Origin: Couchioplanes caeruleus
GTDB lineage: Bacteria > Actinomycetota > Actinomycetes > Mycobacteriales > Micromonosporaceae
Direction: 5' to 3'
Assembly: GCF_003751945.1 (NCBI RefSeq)
Contig: NZ_RJKL01000001.1
Location: 2,542,001 to 2,606,000, forward strand
DNA: 64,000 nucleotides
The notes beneath the pieces were generated by a model. The model had not been told where the DNA came from, did not search any database, and saw only the letters and a list, made by a program, of their open reading frames with translations. The position numbers and the translations under genes were made by a program. This document shows, piece after piece, positions 1 to 9,509 of this stretch (position 1 is the first letter of the stretch; the number at the start of each line of letters is the position of its first letter).

Positions 1-924
1 GGCGCCGACGATCAGGGCATAGGCCAGGAAGGCGAGCCAGACCAGGAACCCGATGCCCACTCGGACCGCGTCCGGCCAGCCCGACGGCGTCACGTACGCC
101 TCCAGAATGCCCGAGACCAGCAGCATGGCGACCAGACCGAGCGCCACCAGCATGCCCGCGCGGGCCCGCTCGGCGAGCGCACGGCCGCGGGTGCGGTGCG
201 GGCCGGGCGCGATCCAGGCCCAGCCGATGCGCAGGCCCACCCCGGCCGCGACGAAGATGGCGGTCAGCTCCAGGAAGCCGTGCGGCAGGATGTAGACGAA
301 GAAGGTCTCGCCGTAGCCGCGGTCGATCATCAGACCGCCGATCAGGCCGATGCCGAACGTGTTCTGGGCGAGGACCCACAACACCGGCACGATGAGGACG
401 CCGGAGGCGAGGCACTGCCCGGCGATCATGGCGTTGTGCGTCCAGACGTTGGCCGCGAAGTTCTGGGCCTGGAACTCGCTGTAGTAGGCGACGAAGTCCT
501 CCCCGGCGTACCGCTCGGCGGCCGCCGGGGGCACGAAGGTCTCCACGATCTCGGGATGGGCCGCGAAATATCCCATCAGTACCCCGGCGACCAGCACGTC
601 GAGCACCATCACCGCCAGCCACCAGCGCCGGGCCCGGTAGAGCTCGAGCGGCAGCGTGGTGGTGAAGAAGCGGGCCACCGGGCGCCAGGAGAAGCGGCGG
701 CCGCCGGTGACCGCGGAACGCCCCGCGATCACGAGCTGCGACAGCGATGCCAGCAGGATCGGGTCGGGCGAGTGGCTGCGCACCACGGAGAGATGGGTGG
801 CCGCGCGCTGGTAGAGCAGCACCAGCTCGTCGGCCTCGGCGGCGGACAACCGGCGGCGGCGGGTCAGGGCGTCGAGCCGGCTCCACTCCCCGCGGCGCTC
901 GGCGACGTACGCGTCCAGGTCCAC
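1..924 (-). CDS. SpoIIM-like (stage II sporulation protein M / DUF95) integral membrane protein, 3' end off the left edge
   Basis: The minus-strand frame is open from a GTG at 924 to the window edge (308 codons), so the C-terminus is missing. The N-terminal third is soluble and helical, with the family-typical LYQRAATHLSVVRS stretch. It is followed by several hydrophobic segments and the segment around NTFGIGLIGGLMIDRGYG. These are features of SpoIIM/DUF95 proteins, which in actinobacteria usually sit divergently next to an RDD protein, as here (40 bp apart). Known of the family: multi-pass membrane protein; its role outside Bacillus engulfment is unclear. The GTG start is my choice because no ATG occurs nearby in frame. 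Confidence 0.85.
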   Translation of the reverse strand, partial: MDLDAYVAERRGEWSRLDALTRRRRLSAAEADELVLLYQRAATHLSVVRSHSPDPILLASLSQLVIAGRSAVTGGRRFSWRPVARFFTTTLPLELYRARRWWLAVMVLDVLVAGVLMGYFAAHPEIVETFVPPAAAERYAGEDFVAYYSEFQAQNFAANVWTHNAMIAGQCLASGVLIVPVLWVLAQNTFGIGLIGGLMIDRGYGETFFVYILPHGFLELTAIFVAAGVGLRIGWAWIAPGPHRTRGRALAERARAGMLVALGLVAMLLVSGILEAYVTPSGWPDAVRVGIGFLVWLAFLAYALIVGA

Positions 925-964
925 CGGCGCAGCGTAGCGGGCGGCGATCGGGTTAACTAACCGC

Positions 965-1900
965 ATGACAACGGCGGCGGACGGCGGGCATCGCGAGCAG
1001 CTCGTCAACGGCGAGGCCGTCGAGGTCGACGTCCGGCACGCCCGGATCGGCTCGCGAGGGCTGGCGCTGCTGCTCGACATGATGGTGCAGGCGGCGCTGG
1101 CGCTCGTCCTGCTCATCGGCGCCCAGGCCGTCTTCCTGCTCGGCGACGCCGCGGACGAGGCGCTGGCCGCGGCGATCGTCACCGTCGTCGTGATCGCCGT
1201 GTTCGTCGCGTACCCCACCGTGACCGAGACGCTCACCGACGGCCGCAGCCTCGGCAAGCGGGCGATGGGCCTGCGCGTCGTCCGGGAGGACGGCGGCCCG
1301 ATCCGGGTCCGCCACGCCCTCGTGCGCAGCCTCGTCGGCCTCGCCGTGGAGTGGCCCGGCCTGCTCTTCCCGCCCTTCACCTGGGCGGTCGCGCTGACCA
1401 CGATGCTGTTCCAGCGGCAGGGCCGGCGCCTGGGCGACCTGGCGGCCGGCACCTTCGTGATCCACGAGCGGTCCCCGGCGCCGTGGGGCTGGGTGCCGGC
1501 GATGCCGCCGCCGCTCGCGGCCTGGGCCGCGCGGCTCGACCTGACGAACCTCGACGACGACCTGGCCCTCGCCGCGCGGCACTACCTGGCCCGCGCGGCC
1601 GACATCCGCCCGCCGATGAACGCCCGGTTCGCGCACACCCTCGCGGCCGAGGTGAGCGAGAAGATCACCCAACCGATCCCGCCGGGCGTGCCACCCTGGG
1701 CCTTCCTCAGCGCGGTCCTCGCCGAACGCCGCCGCCGCGCCGGCGGCCGGGCCGAGGCCACCCGGGCTCTGACCCAGCGCATCTGGCCCGGCTTCGGCCG
1801 CCTCGAGTGGGCCCGCGCCGCCGGCCCCACCTGGGACCCGGCCGGCATCAACCCACCCCTGCTCGGCGTGATGAAGGAAGAGGGCATCACAGGGAGGTAG
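965..1900 (+). CDS. RDD family membrane protein
   Basis: 311 aa. An RDD domain fills the N-terminal half: the first membrane segment around residues 29-56 carries the Arg and Asp of the family name (ARIGSRGLALLLD), a second lies near 61-85, and a third near 128-150 follows the conserved GRSLGKRAMGLRVV loop. The C-terminal 150 residues are soluble and rich in Arg and Ala. RDD proteins are proposed transporters or ion exchangers; the substrate here is unknown. It is divergent from the SpoIIM-like gene, a pairing common in actinobacteria, which suggests joint function. Its end overlaps the convergent argS end by 14 bp. Confidence 0.88.
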   Translation: MTTAADGGHREQLVNGEAVEVDVRHARIGSRGLALLLDMMVQAALALVLLIGAQAVFLLGDAADEALAAAIVTVVVIAVFVAYPTVTETLTDGRSLGKRAMGLRVVREDGGPIRVRHALVRSLVGLAVEWPGLLFPPFTWAVALTTMLFQRQGRRLGDLAAGTFVIHERSPAPWGWVPAMPPPLAAWAARLDLTNLDDDLALAARHYLARAADIRPPMNARFAHTLAAEVSEKITQPIPPGVPPWAFLSAVLAERRRRAGGRAEATRALTQRIWPGFGRLEWARAAGPTWDPAGINPPLLGVMKEEGITGR

Positions 1901-3554
1901 GAGCGGCCATCCCCAGCAGGTCGAGTCCCTGCCGCAGGGTGCGCCCGGTCAGCACGCACAGTGCCAGCCGGCTCGCCCGGACGTCGTCGGGCGCCTTGAG
2001 CACCGGGCAGTTCTCGTAGAAGCCGCTGAACAGCGACGCGAGCCCGTAGAGGTAGCCGGCGAGCCGGTGCGGCTCCAGCGTCTCGCCTACCGAGCGCACG
2101 ACCGGTTCGAAGGCGAGCAGTTCCAGCGCCAGCGCACGCTCGGCCGGGTGGCAGATCGTCACCGCACCGGCGGGATCACCGGCCCGCTCCAGGACCGAGC
2201 AGATCCGGGCATACGCATACTGCAGGTACGGCCCGGTGTTGCCGGTCAGGGCGAGCATCCGGTCCCAGTCGAAGACATAGTCGTTGCGGCGATCCCCGGC
2301 GAGATCGGCGTACTTGACGGCGCCGACGCCGACCGCCGCGGCGACCTCCGGGCAGGTCCCGAGCGACGACGCCCGTACGACCGCCTCGTCGAGGAGCTCG
2401 GCCAGTTTGACGGAGTCGCCGGAGCGGGTGCGGAACATCTTGCCGTCGGCGCCGAGGATCGAGCCGAAGGCGACGTGCTCCGCGGTGACGCCGTCGGGCA
2501 GCCAGCCCGCCGCCGCGGCCACCGCGTACACCATCTCGAAGTGGGTCCGCTGCGGTGCGCCGACGACGTAGAGCAGCCGGGTCGCGCCGAGCACACGGAC
2601 CCGGTGGCGCAGGGCGGCCAGGTCGGTGGCCGCGTACCCGAATCCGCCGTCGCTCTTGCGCACGATGAGCGGGAGGGGCTCGCCGTCACGGCCGGTGAAG
2701 CCGGCGGGGAACGCGCAGAGCGCGCCGTCGCTCTCGATCAGCAGGCCCTTGGCGACGAGCTCGTCCACGACGGCCGGCAACGCGTCGTTGTAGGTGCTCT
2801 CCCCGGCGAAGTCGGCCTCGGTGAGGGTCACCCCGAGCCTTTCGTACGCCGCCAGCAGGTACCGCCGCGACTCGGCGACGTACGCCCGCCACAGCCGCAG
2901 CGTCCGCTCGTCTCCGGCCTGCAACCGGACCACCCGCAGTCGCGACCGGCTCCGGAACTCCTCGTCGGCGTCGAACTTGGCGCGCGCCGCCTGGTAGAAC
3001 CCGGTGAGGTCGCCGAGCTGCGGTGCACCGGTCGAGTGGCTGTCGAGCAGATGCTCGATGAGCATGCCGAAGGCCGTGCCCCAGTCACCGACGTGGTTGG
3101 CCCGCACGACGTCGTGGCCCAGCCAGGCGAGGGTCCGTGCGAGCGAGTCGCCGATCACCATGGACCGCAGGTGCCCGACGGTCAGCTCCTTGGCGATGTT
3201 CGGCGCCGAGTAGTCGACGACGACGGTCCGCGGCTGAGCGGCCGGCGGCACACCGAGCCGCGCATCGGCCGCGAGGGCGTTCACCGCGGACGCGATCAGC
3301 TCGTCGGCGACGGTCAGATTGAGGAAGCCGGGGCCCGAGACCTCCACCTGTGCCAGCCCGGCCAGGTCCGAGCGCCCGGCGACCTCCCGCGCGACGTCCC
3401 GCGGTGACCGGCCCAGCCGTCCGGCGAGCGACAGCACCGCCCCGGACTGGAAGTCGGCGTGCCGCGAGCGCCGCACGGCCGGGTCGACGGCCGCCCGCGC
3501 GACCTCGGCGAGCGCGGGAGCGAGCCGCGCGGAGAGCAGAGCTTCAAGATTCAT
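1887..3554 (-). CDS. argS: Arginyl-tRNA synthetase
   Basis: 555 aa class I aminoacyl-tRNA synthetase that charges tRNA-Arg. Visible domains are the N-terminal additional domain (about residues 1-85), the catalytic core with the HIGH-type motif in APNIAKELTVGHLRS (about 118-132), the FGSILGADGKMFRTRSG segment at the KMSKS position (degenerate, as usual for ArgRS), and a C-terminal DALR anticodon-binding helical domain ending in GLDLLGMAAPTSL. Start: the ATG at 3554 (MNLEALL) fits the family; an upstream in-frame ATG would add 16 residues without homology. It is monocistronic or follows the chemoreceptor gene after a gap of about 245 bp. Confidence 0.95.
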   Translation of the reverse strand: MNLEALLSARLAPALAEVARAAVDPAVRRSRHADFQSGAVLSLAGRLGRSPRDVAREVAGRSDLAGLAQVEVSGPGFLNLTVADELIASAVNALAADARLGVPPAAQPRTVVVDYSAPNIAKELTVGHLRSMVIGDSLARTLAWLGHDVVRANHVGDWGTAFGMLIEHLLDSHSTGAPQLGDLTGFYQAARAKFDADEEFRSRSRLRVVRLQAGDERTLRLWRAYVAESRRYLLAAYERLGVTLTEADFAGESTYNDALPAVVDELVAKGLLIESDGALCAFPAGFTGRDGEPLPLIVRKSDGGFGYAATDLAALRHRVRVLGATRLLYVVGAPQRTHFEMVYAVAAAAGWLPDGVTAEHVAFGSILGADGKMFRTRSGDSVKLAELLDEAVVRASSLGTCPEVAAAVGVGAVKYADLAGDRRNDYVFDWDRMLALTGNTGPYLQYAYARICSVLERAGDPAGAVTICHPAERALALELLAFEPVVRSVGETLEPHRLAGYLYGLASLFSGFYENCPVLKAPDDVRASRLALCVLTGRTLRQGLDLLGMAAPTSL

Positions 3555-3800
3555 GATCAGGCCCATCGACGGTACGCGGGAGGCGGGCCGACGTGGGGTC
3601 ACGAACTACCTGCGACACCGGCGGCGGACCCGCCGGTGGAGGACACGTGCTAGCTCAACCGGAGGGTGGTGGTCCGGCGTCGCTCGCGGTTGATGCTGTG
3701 CACGCCGCCGAGCCTAGTGGGTCCGCCACGGCCACGGCGAGTGGATAAGCCGTGGGTCACGCGCGGACCGCCGCGGCCGCCGTGCGGGACAGCGCGAGCG

Positions 3801-5417
3801 TCAGACGGTGAACCCGGCGACGAGTGACTTGAGCTCGCTGCTCGTCCGGGCCAGTTCCTCGGCCGACGACTGCGCCTGCCGCACCACCGTCGTGGTCTCC
3901 CCGACCGCGGCCGAGACTCCGGCGATGTTCATCGCGATCTCCCGGCTGCTCTGCGCCGCCTCGGCCACGTTGCGGCCCATCTCGCCGGTGGTCGCGGTCT
4001 GCTCCTCGACCGCCGCGGCGATGAGCGTCTGGAAGTCGCTGATCCGGCTCACCACGTTGCCGATCTCGGCGATCGCGCCGACCGCGTCGCCGGTGTCGGA
4101 CTGAATCGTCTGCACCAGGCGGGAAATCTCCTCGGTGGCCTTCGCCGTCTCCTGGGCCAGGTCCTTGACCTCCCCGGCGACCACGGCGAAGCCCTTGCCC
4201 ATCTCGCCGGCCCGGGCCGCCTCGATGGTCGCGTTGAGCGCGAGCAGGTTGGTCTGCTCGGCGATCGAGGTGATGATCCGCACCACGGCGCTGATCTCGG
4301 CGGAGGACTCGCCCAGCTTGCCGACGCTGACGTTGGTCCGGTCGACCACGGAGACGGCCTCGACGGCGACCCGCGCCGCCTCGCCGGCGTTGCGGCTGAT
4401 CTCGTCGATGGCGGAGCCCATCTCGCGGCTGCCCGCCTCGAGCGTACGGACGTTGCCGGAGACGTCACCGGCCGCCTGGGCGACCGCGGACGCCTGCTCG
4501 TCGACGTGGGCGTTGGACTCGGTGACCCGGCCGGAGATCTCCGACAGGCCGTCGGAGGCGGTCGAGATCGTCCCGGCGTGCCCGGCGATCGCGGCGACCG
4601 TCTCCCGCAGCGCCTCGGCGGTCGTGTTCAGCGCCTCGCCGAGCCGGCCCAGCTCGTCGCGGCGCTTCAGGTCGGTGCGGACGGTGAGGTCACGCCCGGC
4701 CAGGCGACCGAGCGCGGCCACCACCACGTTCAACGGGCGCACCACCGAGCGGGTCGCCCAGACCGCGAGCAGGATCGCCAGGATCAGGGCGAGCAGCAGC
4801 GTGCCGCCGAGCACCTTCTGGCTCAGGTCGCGAACGTCCGCCGCCCTGGCGCTCTCCTTCTCGACGCGGTCGACGACCGACTTGTAGAGCTCCGTGGTGG
4901 TGTCGAGCACGACGCCATACGAGTCGGACGCGTCGCCGTCGTTGACGCTGTCCATGACCTTGCGGAGGGTGGCCTGGCTGTCGTCCTCCTCGAGCCACTT
5001 CAGCATCTTGTCGTCCCAGGCGAAGAAGTCGTCCCAGGCGGGCTTGAGCTTGTCGAACATGGCCTTCTCGGCCGCGGTGAAGTTCGTGGTCTCGACCTGC
5101 TCCAGGACCTCGTACACCGCCTCCTTGGAGTCCAGCAGACCCTGACGGTTGAACTCGTCCTCCGAGGCGAGGTACTCGAACCCGTACGCGGCGACGTCGT
5201 TGATCCACAGGGACTGCCACCCGGAAATGTCCGCGGCGTAGTACTCAATCTCCTGGATGTCGCCGCGGAGGTGTTCCAGATCCGCCATCCGGCTCTGGGA
5301 GTCGCTCTGCTGCCGCATACCCCACCAGCCGGCGCCCGCGGCGACCACGATCAGGCTGGCGAGCACGAGGAAGGATGCGCCGAGCCGCTTGCCGACGCTG
5401 ACGTCTGAGATACGCAC
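3801..5417 (-). CDS. Methyl-accepting chemotaxis protein
   Basis: 538 aa transmembrane chemoreceptor. Order: short cytoplasmic N-terminus, TM1 about 12-34, an extracytoplasmic four-helix-bundle-type sensor about 35-200, TM2 about 203-222, HAMP about 223-275, then a long coiled-coil signalling domain. The highly conserved hairpin tip is visible as [19 protein letters not shown] and [15 protein letters not shown]. It would control a CheA/CheW array, but no other chemotaxis gene is in this window. The start is GTG at 5417 behind GGAGAG. The ligand cannot be inferred. Confidence 0.94.
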   Translation of the reverse strand: MRISDVSVGKRLGASFLVLASLIVVAAGAGWWGMRQQSDSQSRMADLEHLRGDIQEIEYYAADISGWQSLWINDVAAYGFEYLASEDEFNRQGLLDSKEAVYEVLEQVETTNFTAAEKAMFDKLKPAWDDFFAWDDKMLKWLEEDDSQATLRKVMDSVNDGDASDSYGVVLDTTTELYKSVVDRVEKESARAADVRDLSQKVLGGTLLLALILAILLAVWATRSVVRPLNVVVAALGRLAGRDLTVRTDLKRRDELGRLGEALNTTAEALRETVAAIAGHAGTISTASDGLSEISGRVTESNAHVDEQASAVAQAAGDVSGNVRTLEAGSREMGSAIDEISRNAGEAARVAVEAVSVVDRTNVSVGKLGESSAEISAVVRIITSIAEQTNLLALNATIEAARAGEMGKGFAVVAGEVKDLAQETAKATEEISRLVQTIQSDTGDAVGAIAEIGNVVSRISDFQTLIAAAVEEQTATTGEMGRNVAEAAQSSREIAMNIAGVSAAVGETTTVVRQAQSSAEELARTSSELKSLVAGFTV

Positions 5418-5487
5418 GGGTTGCTCTCCGGTGGGAATCGGGTCTCACCCGCCTCTTCGACCGTTGCAGCCCGGTTCTGAGAAAGTG

Positions 5488-6297
5488 TCAGCCCCGTCGC
5501 TGCCGGGCCGCCTCGTAGAGCGCGACGGTCCCGGCGGAGGCCGCGTTCAGGGAGCTCGCGGCCCCGACCATGGGAATCCGGACAATCTGGTCACAAACGG
5601 CGCGCCAGGCGGCGCTCAGGCCGTGCGTCTCGTTGCCGACGACCAGCACGGTCGGCCCGGTCAGGTCGTGGCCGGCCAGGTCGACCGGCCCACCCTCGTC
5701 GGTCCCGACGACCTGCACGGGTACGCCGAGCGCCCCGGCCCAGTCGAGCACCTCCCGGTGGCTCGGCACCCGCACCACGGGCAGGGCGAACAGCGAGCCG
5801 GTGGAGGCACGCACCGCCCGCGGATCGTACGGATCGGCGGCATGCCCCGTGACGATCACGCCGTCCGCCCCGAACGCGTCCGCCGAGCGCACCAGCGTGC
5901 CGATGTTTCCCGGGGTCGTCGGCCGGTCGAAGGCCACGACCAGCAGATCGGGCCGGACCGGGATCCGGGCGGGGTCGTCGGCGGGCAGGCCCACGGCGGC
6001 CAGCAGTTCGGGCGTCTCCTCGTCCTTGCCGCCCAGCTCGCGCATGAGCTCGGCGGAGAGCACCGCCCGCGGGGCGCGCGCGGTCTCGATCAGCTCCCGC
6101 GCCCACCGAGACAGGCCGGGACCCTCGGCGGTGAGCAGCGCCCGGATCTGGTGGCCGTGCTGCACGGCCAGCGAAATCGGGCGTACGCCCTGCACCAGAA
6201 ACTCCCCGGCCCGCTGCCGCTTGGCACGGTTGGTCAGCAGCGCCTGCCACTGCTGGAAGGTGGCGTTACGGGTGGTGATCCTCAAGGTCCTCGGCAC
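5488..6297 (-). CDS. TrmH/SpoU family RNA 2'-O-methyltransferase
   Basis: 269 aa. The SPOUT-fold SAM-binding motifs are present: DRPTTPGNIGTLVRSADAFG (motif 1), LVVGNETHGLS (motif 2) and IPMVGAASSLNAASAGTVAL (motif 3). An N-terminal substrate-binding domain precedes them. These enzymes methylate ribose 2'-OH in 23S rRNA or tRNA; which nucleotide cannot be said. The start is GTG at 6297. It lies 11 bp downstream of the aldehyde dehydrogenase gene on the same strand, so the two may be co-transcribed. Confidence 0.92.
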   Translation of the reverse strand: MPRTLRITTRNATFQQWQALLTNRAKRQRAGEFLVQGVRPISLAVQHGHQIRALLTAEGPGLSRWARELIETARAPRAVLSAELMRELGGKDEETPELLAAVGLPADDPARIPVRPDLLVVAFDRPTTPGNIGTLVRSADAFGADGVIVTGHAADPYDPRAVRASTGSLFALPVVRVPSHREVLDWAGALGVPVQVVGTDEGGPVDLAGHDLTGPTVLVVGNETHGLSAAWRAVCDQIVRIPMVGAASSLNAASAGTVALYEAARQRRG

Positions 6298-6308
6298 GCC
6301 GTCCGAGG

Positions 6309-7853
6309 TTACGGCGTGGGCGGGAAGCTGGTGTAGTCGGGGAAGTTGCCGTAGAGCCGCTCGCCGGGCTCGCCGACGGTCACGGCCTGCACGAGCAGGT
6401 CGCCGCCGACGAAGGCACCCTTCCAGGAGGCGCCACGCCCGCCGAAGGTCTCCTCCCGGTCACCGCGCGAGCGCGGCTTGTTGATCCCCACCTTGTACGC
6501 CTGGACGTCCTGCGCCAGCTTCACCGCCAGCTCCTCGTCGTCGACCGCCAGGCTGGCCACCAGGGCACCGTTGCTGGCGTTCATCGCCGACAGCAGCTCG
6601 TCGGCGGTGTCCACCACGATGATCGTGTCCACCGGTCCGAACGGCTCGGCGTGCATCAGCCGCGAGCGTCCCGGCGGGGCCAGCAGCGCGGTGGGGCCCA
6701 CGTACGCGCGGATGTCCTGCCCGTCGAGGAACCGGCCGGCCCCCGGGGCACCCCGGTGCAGCGGCACGGCTCCCCCGCGGATCGCCTCGTCCACCTTGCG
6801 GCGCAGCTCGTCGGCCTTCGCGGCGCTGATCAGCGGGCCGAAGTCGAGCTCCGGCAGCGGGTCGCCGGCCTGCTCCACGGCGAGCGGGTGCCCGAACCGC
6901 ACGGACTTGACCACGGGCAGGTAGACGTCTAGGAACGCGTCGACCAGGTCCCGCTGCACGACGAACCGGGGGTAGGCGGTGCAGCGCTGCTTGCCGTACT
7001 CGAAACCCTTGCGCAGGTGACCGGCGAGCAGGTCCCACTGGGAGAACTCCCAGATGCCCCACGCGTTGAGGCCTTCCTGCTCGATGAAGTGGCGCTTGTC
7101 GGAGTCGAGCAGCGCGCCGGCGACCTTACCGCCGTTCGAGCGGCCGCCGACGAAGGCCACCGCCCCGATCGCCGGGTCGCGCACCAGCACCTCGGAGAGC
7201 TCGTCGCCGCTGCCGGACAGCAGGGTGACCGGCAGCCCGGCCCGGGCCATGAGCGCGTGCGCGAGGGTGAGGCATACCGCGCCGCCCTGCGACGGCGTCT
7301 TGGCGATCACCGCGTTGCCGGCGAGAAGCTGCACGAGCTCGGCGTGGACCAGCACGCTCATCGGATAGTTCCACGAGGCGATGTTGCTCACCGGGCCGGG
7401 CAGCGGCTCCCGGCCGGCAACCTGCCGCTCGATCTGCTCGGCGTACCAGCGCACGCCGTCGAGGGCACGGTCGACGTCGGCGCAGGCCAGCCGCCACGGC
7501 TTGCCGATCTCCCAGGCCAGCGTCAGGGCGAGCAGGTCCCGGTGCAGCGCCAGGGCCTCCACGGCGGCGCAGACCCGGGCCCGCCGCCCGGCGAGCGGGG
7601 TGACGGCCCAGTCGTGGTGCGCCCGGGTGGCGGCGCGCACCGCGTCGGCCGCGGTGGCGGCGTCGACCCGGGAAACCTGGGCGATCACGGACCCGTCGAC
7701 GGGGGTGCACAGGTCGACCGGCGTCCCGCTGTCCTGCCAGCCGCCGGCGTAGAGGTTGCGCAACCGGTCGGCCACGAACGCCTCGGGTGCGGCGGCCGCG
7801 ACCCGGGCGAGGACGTCGTTCCAGGCGGTTCCGGGGGCGAGGATCAAGCTCAT
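6309..7853 (-). CDS. Aldehyde dehydrogenase family protein (NAD(P)-dependent)
   Basis: 514 aa. ALDH-superfamily marks: the WNYP active-site segment (171-174), the nucleotide-binding stretch AFVGGRSNGGKV (243-253), a Glu-containing FIEQEGLNAWG segment where the general base lies, and the catalytic Cys in GKQRCTAYPRFVV (about C301). Length matches the family. It oxidises an aldehyde to an acid or acyl product; substrate unknown. The longer upstream frame to 8375 is a shadow of the flavoprotein gene; ATG 7853 (MSLILAPG) starts the domain. Downstream is the TrmH-type gene. Confidence 0.9.
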   Translation of the reverse strand: MSLILAPGTAWNDVLARVAAAAPEAFVADRLRNLYAGGWQDSGTPVDLCTPVDGSVIAQVSRVDAATAADAVRAATRAHHDWAVTPLAGRRARVCAAVEALALHRDLLALTLAWEIGKPWRLACADVDRALDGVRWYAEQIERQVAGREPLPGPVSNIASWNYPMSVLVHAELVQLLAGNAVIAKTPSQGGAVCLTLAHALMARAGLPVTLLSGSGDELSEVLVRDPAIGAVAFVGGRSNGGKVAGALLDSDKRHFIEQEGLNAWGIWEFSQWDLLAGHLRKGFEYGKQRCTAYPRFVVQRDLVDAFLDVYLPVVKSVRFGHPLAVEQAGDPLPELDFGPLISAAKADELRRKVDEAIRGGAVPLHRGAPGAGRFLDGQDIRAYVGPTALLAPPGRSRLMHAEPFGPVDTIIVVDTADELLSAMNASNGALVASLAVDDEELAVKLAQDVQAYKVGINKPRSRGDREETFGGRGASWKGAFVGGDLLVQAVTVGEPGERLYGNFPDYTSFPPTP

Positions 7854-7966
7854 GCCCCACTGTGCAAACGGTCCGCCGCCGGGCGCCACGGGTCCCGCCG
7901 TACGCGAGCGCCGGTTCTTTTCATGACGGGAAGAATCGACGAACTTCTCTTCCTTGCCCGAACCGC

Positions 7967-8488
7967 TCAGATCTCGCTCCTCGAGCGTCGTACGCTCTCC
8001 AGGAGATCCAGACCCTCGAAGCCGTCCGCGGCGAAACGCACGCCCTCCGCCCGCAGCGAGCGCACGGCCCGCCGGTACGGCGCCCGCGAGGCCAGCGCCG
8101 AGTTGACGGCCGGCACCACCACGGTCGGCACGCCGCGCCCGATGACCTCGGCCACCGAGCTCAGCGGGTAGGTGTCGGCGATGCCGAGCGCCAGCTTGTT
8201 GATGGTGTTGAAGGTGGCCGGCACCACGAGCATGGCGTCCGCCACGGGCGACACCCGGGTGCCGTCGGGTGCGTACCCGTAGGTGGTACGCACCGGGCGG
8301 CCGCTGATCCGCGCAAGCGCCGCCACGTCGGCGATGTCCAGCGCGCTGGCCGTCGCCGTGACATCGACCGTCCATCCCCGAGCGACCGCCTCCTCGGCGA
8401 TCTCGCCGACCTCGACCGCGATCCCCGCCCCACAGACGAGGATCCGCAGGTCACTACCGCTTCCGACCTTGCTTCCGGCACTGCTCAC
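7967..8488 (-). CDS. Flavoprotein domain protein (HFCD / phosphopantothenoylcysteine decarboxylase-like)
   Basis: 173 aa. It begins LRILVCGAGIAVEVGEIAEEA and contains MLVVPATFNTINKLALGIAD, the PxTxNT-type flavin and active-site segment of homo-oligomeric flavin Cys decarboxylases (PPC decarboxylase, EpiD, DfpA-like). It is a single short domain, not a full Coa bifunctional enzyme, so it is probably an accessory flavoprotein acting on an unknown substrate. The GTG at 8488 (VSSAGSKVG) is the only sensible start, 33 bp from the divergent reductase gene at 8522; the pair probably shares a promoter region. Confidence 0.82.
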   Translation of the reverse strand: MSSAGSKVGSGSDLRILVCGAGIAVEVGEIAEEAVARGWTVDVTATASALDIADVAALARISGRPVRTTYGYAPDGTRVSPVADAMLVVPATFNTINKLALGIADTYPLSSVAEVIGRGVPTVVVPAVNSALASRAPYRRAVRSLRAEGVRFAADGFEGLDLLESVRRSRSEI

Positions 8489-8521
8489 GGCGAAAGGGTA
8501 CGCAGATGCTGAGATAAGACC

Positions 8522-9064
8522 ATGGCGAAGCTGCTCTATTCGGCCACCATGTCCCTGGACGGCTACATCGCGGGGCCGGACGGTGACATGTCGTGGATGA
8601 CGCCGTACCTCGGACCCGACCCGCTCGTCGACGATCTGGTGTCCGAGGTGGGCACGGTCCTCGCCGGCAACCGCACCTTCCGCGGCGACGACCCGTACCG
8701 CGACACCCCCGCGGAGGGGCAGGCGTTCGGCGGGGCATGGTCGGGGCCGCAGGTGGTGCTGACCCATCACCGTCCGTCCGTACCGTGGCCGGGGGTGACC
8801 TTCGCCGGCGACCTGCCGACGGCCGTGGCCCTGGCCAAGGAGGCCGCCGGCGAGAAGTACGTCAACGTCCTGGGCGCCGACGTCGCCCGGCAATGCCTGG
8901 CGGCGGGGGTCCTCGACGAGATCCTGGTGTGCATCGCCCCGGTCCTGCTCGGCGCGGGCACCCGCCTGTACGACCAGGAGGAAGGCACCCCCGTGAAGCT
9001 GGAACGCATCCGCTCCGCGGAGGTGCCGCACTCGTCAGACCTGTGGTTCCGTGTCCTGCGGTAG
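8522..9064 (+). CDS. Dihydrofolate reductase-like / RibD C-terminal domain protein
   Basis: 180 aa, a single RibD_C fold domain. The opening KLLYSATMSLDGYIAGPDGDMSW is characteristic, followed by NRTFRGDDPY and NVLGADVARQCLAAGVLDEI, then a C-terminal LWFRVL strand. These proteins are NAD(P)H-dependent reductases related to DHFR and riboflavin reductase; the true substrate is not known for most. Divergent from the flavoprotein gene. Its 3' end overlaps the convergent HPF-like gene by 30 bp. Confidence 0.9.
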   Translation: MAKLLYSATMSLDGYIAGPDGDMSWMTPYLGPDPLVDDLVSEVGTVLAGNRTFRGDDPYRDTPAEGQAFGGAWSGPQVVLTHHRPSVPWPGVTFAGDLPTAVALAKEAAGEKYVNVLGADVARQCLAAGVLDEILVCIAPVLLGAGTRLYDQEEGTPVKLERIRSAEVPHSSDLWFRVLR

Positions 9065-9424
9065 ATCGGTGAGCCCGGTCCGCAGATGACGGTTGTGCCG
9101 GGGCTCCTGCCTGGTCTTGGAGTCGTCGAGCCGCCGCCGCAGATCGTCCCGGACGTCATTGAGGGCGGCGTGCAGATCATCCTCGGCGGAGGTCGTCACG
9201 ATCTTCTGGCGACCCGCGATCCAGCACTCCAGCGTGACCTTCTGCCCGCGGGCCTCCCGATCCTTGACCGAGACCTCCAACTCGGTGGTCTCCGCCGGAA
9301 AGGTCGCCAACCGGGAATCCAGCGTCGCAAACTGCTCGGCGATCCAATTCCGATCACCCTGCGAGAAGCCGGCCCCTGCGCGCAGGCACTGCCCCACGGT
9401 CGCCGGCTCTGCCGCGACACTCAT
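9035..9424 (-). CDS. HPF/RaiA (S30AE)-like ribosome-associated protein
   Basis: 129 aa. The central part (about residues 45-100) follows the S30AE beta-alpha-beta-beta-beta-alpha pattern: ELEVSVKDREARGQKVTLECWI, then a HAALNDVRDDLRRRLDD helix. Known of the family: binds the 30S decoding region to hibernate or protect ribosomes. It lacks the long C-terminal dimerisation domain of long HPF, so it is a short form or only a distant relative. ATG 9424 follows GGGAG. Convergent overlap with the upstream reductase gene. Confidence 0.7.
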   Translation of the reverse strand: MSVAAEPATVGQCLRAGAGFSQGDRNWIAEQFATLDSRLATFPAETTELEVSVKDREARGQKVTLECWIAGRQKIVTTSAEDDLHAALNDVRDDLRRRLDDSKTRQEPRHNRHLRTGLTDLPQDTEPQV

Positions 9425-9509
9425 GCGCGTCTCCCTTCGGTGCGAACTAGGTCATCGACCCCTACCCGCTCGCACCGAGAAATCCACCTGAAGTGCCCTG
9501 ACAACCCCA

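Noticed and set aside
196..960. Long plus-strand frame over the SpoIIM-like gene.
   Set aside because: Antisense shadow; composition is His/Gln/Gly-rich without domain pattern, whereas the minus strand encodes a clear membrane protein.
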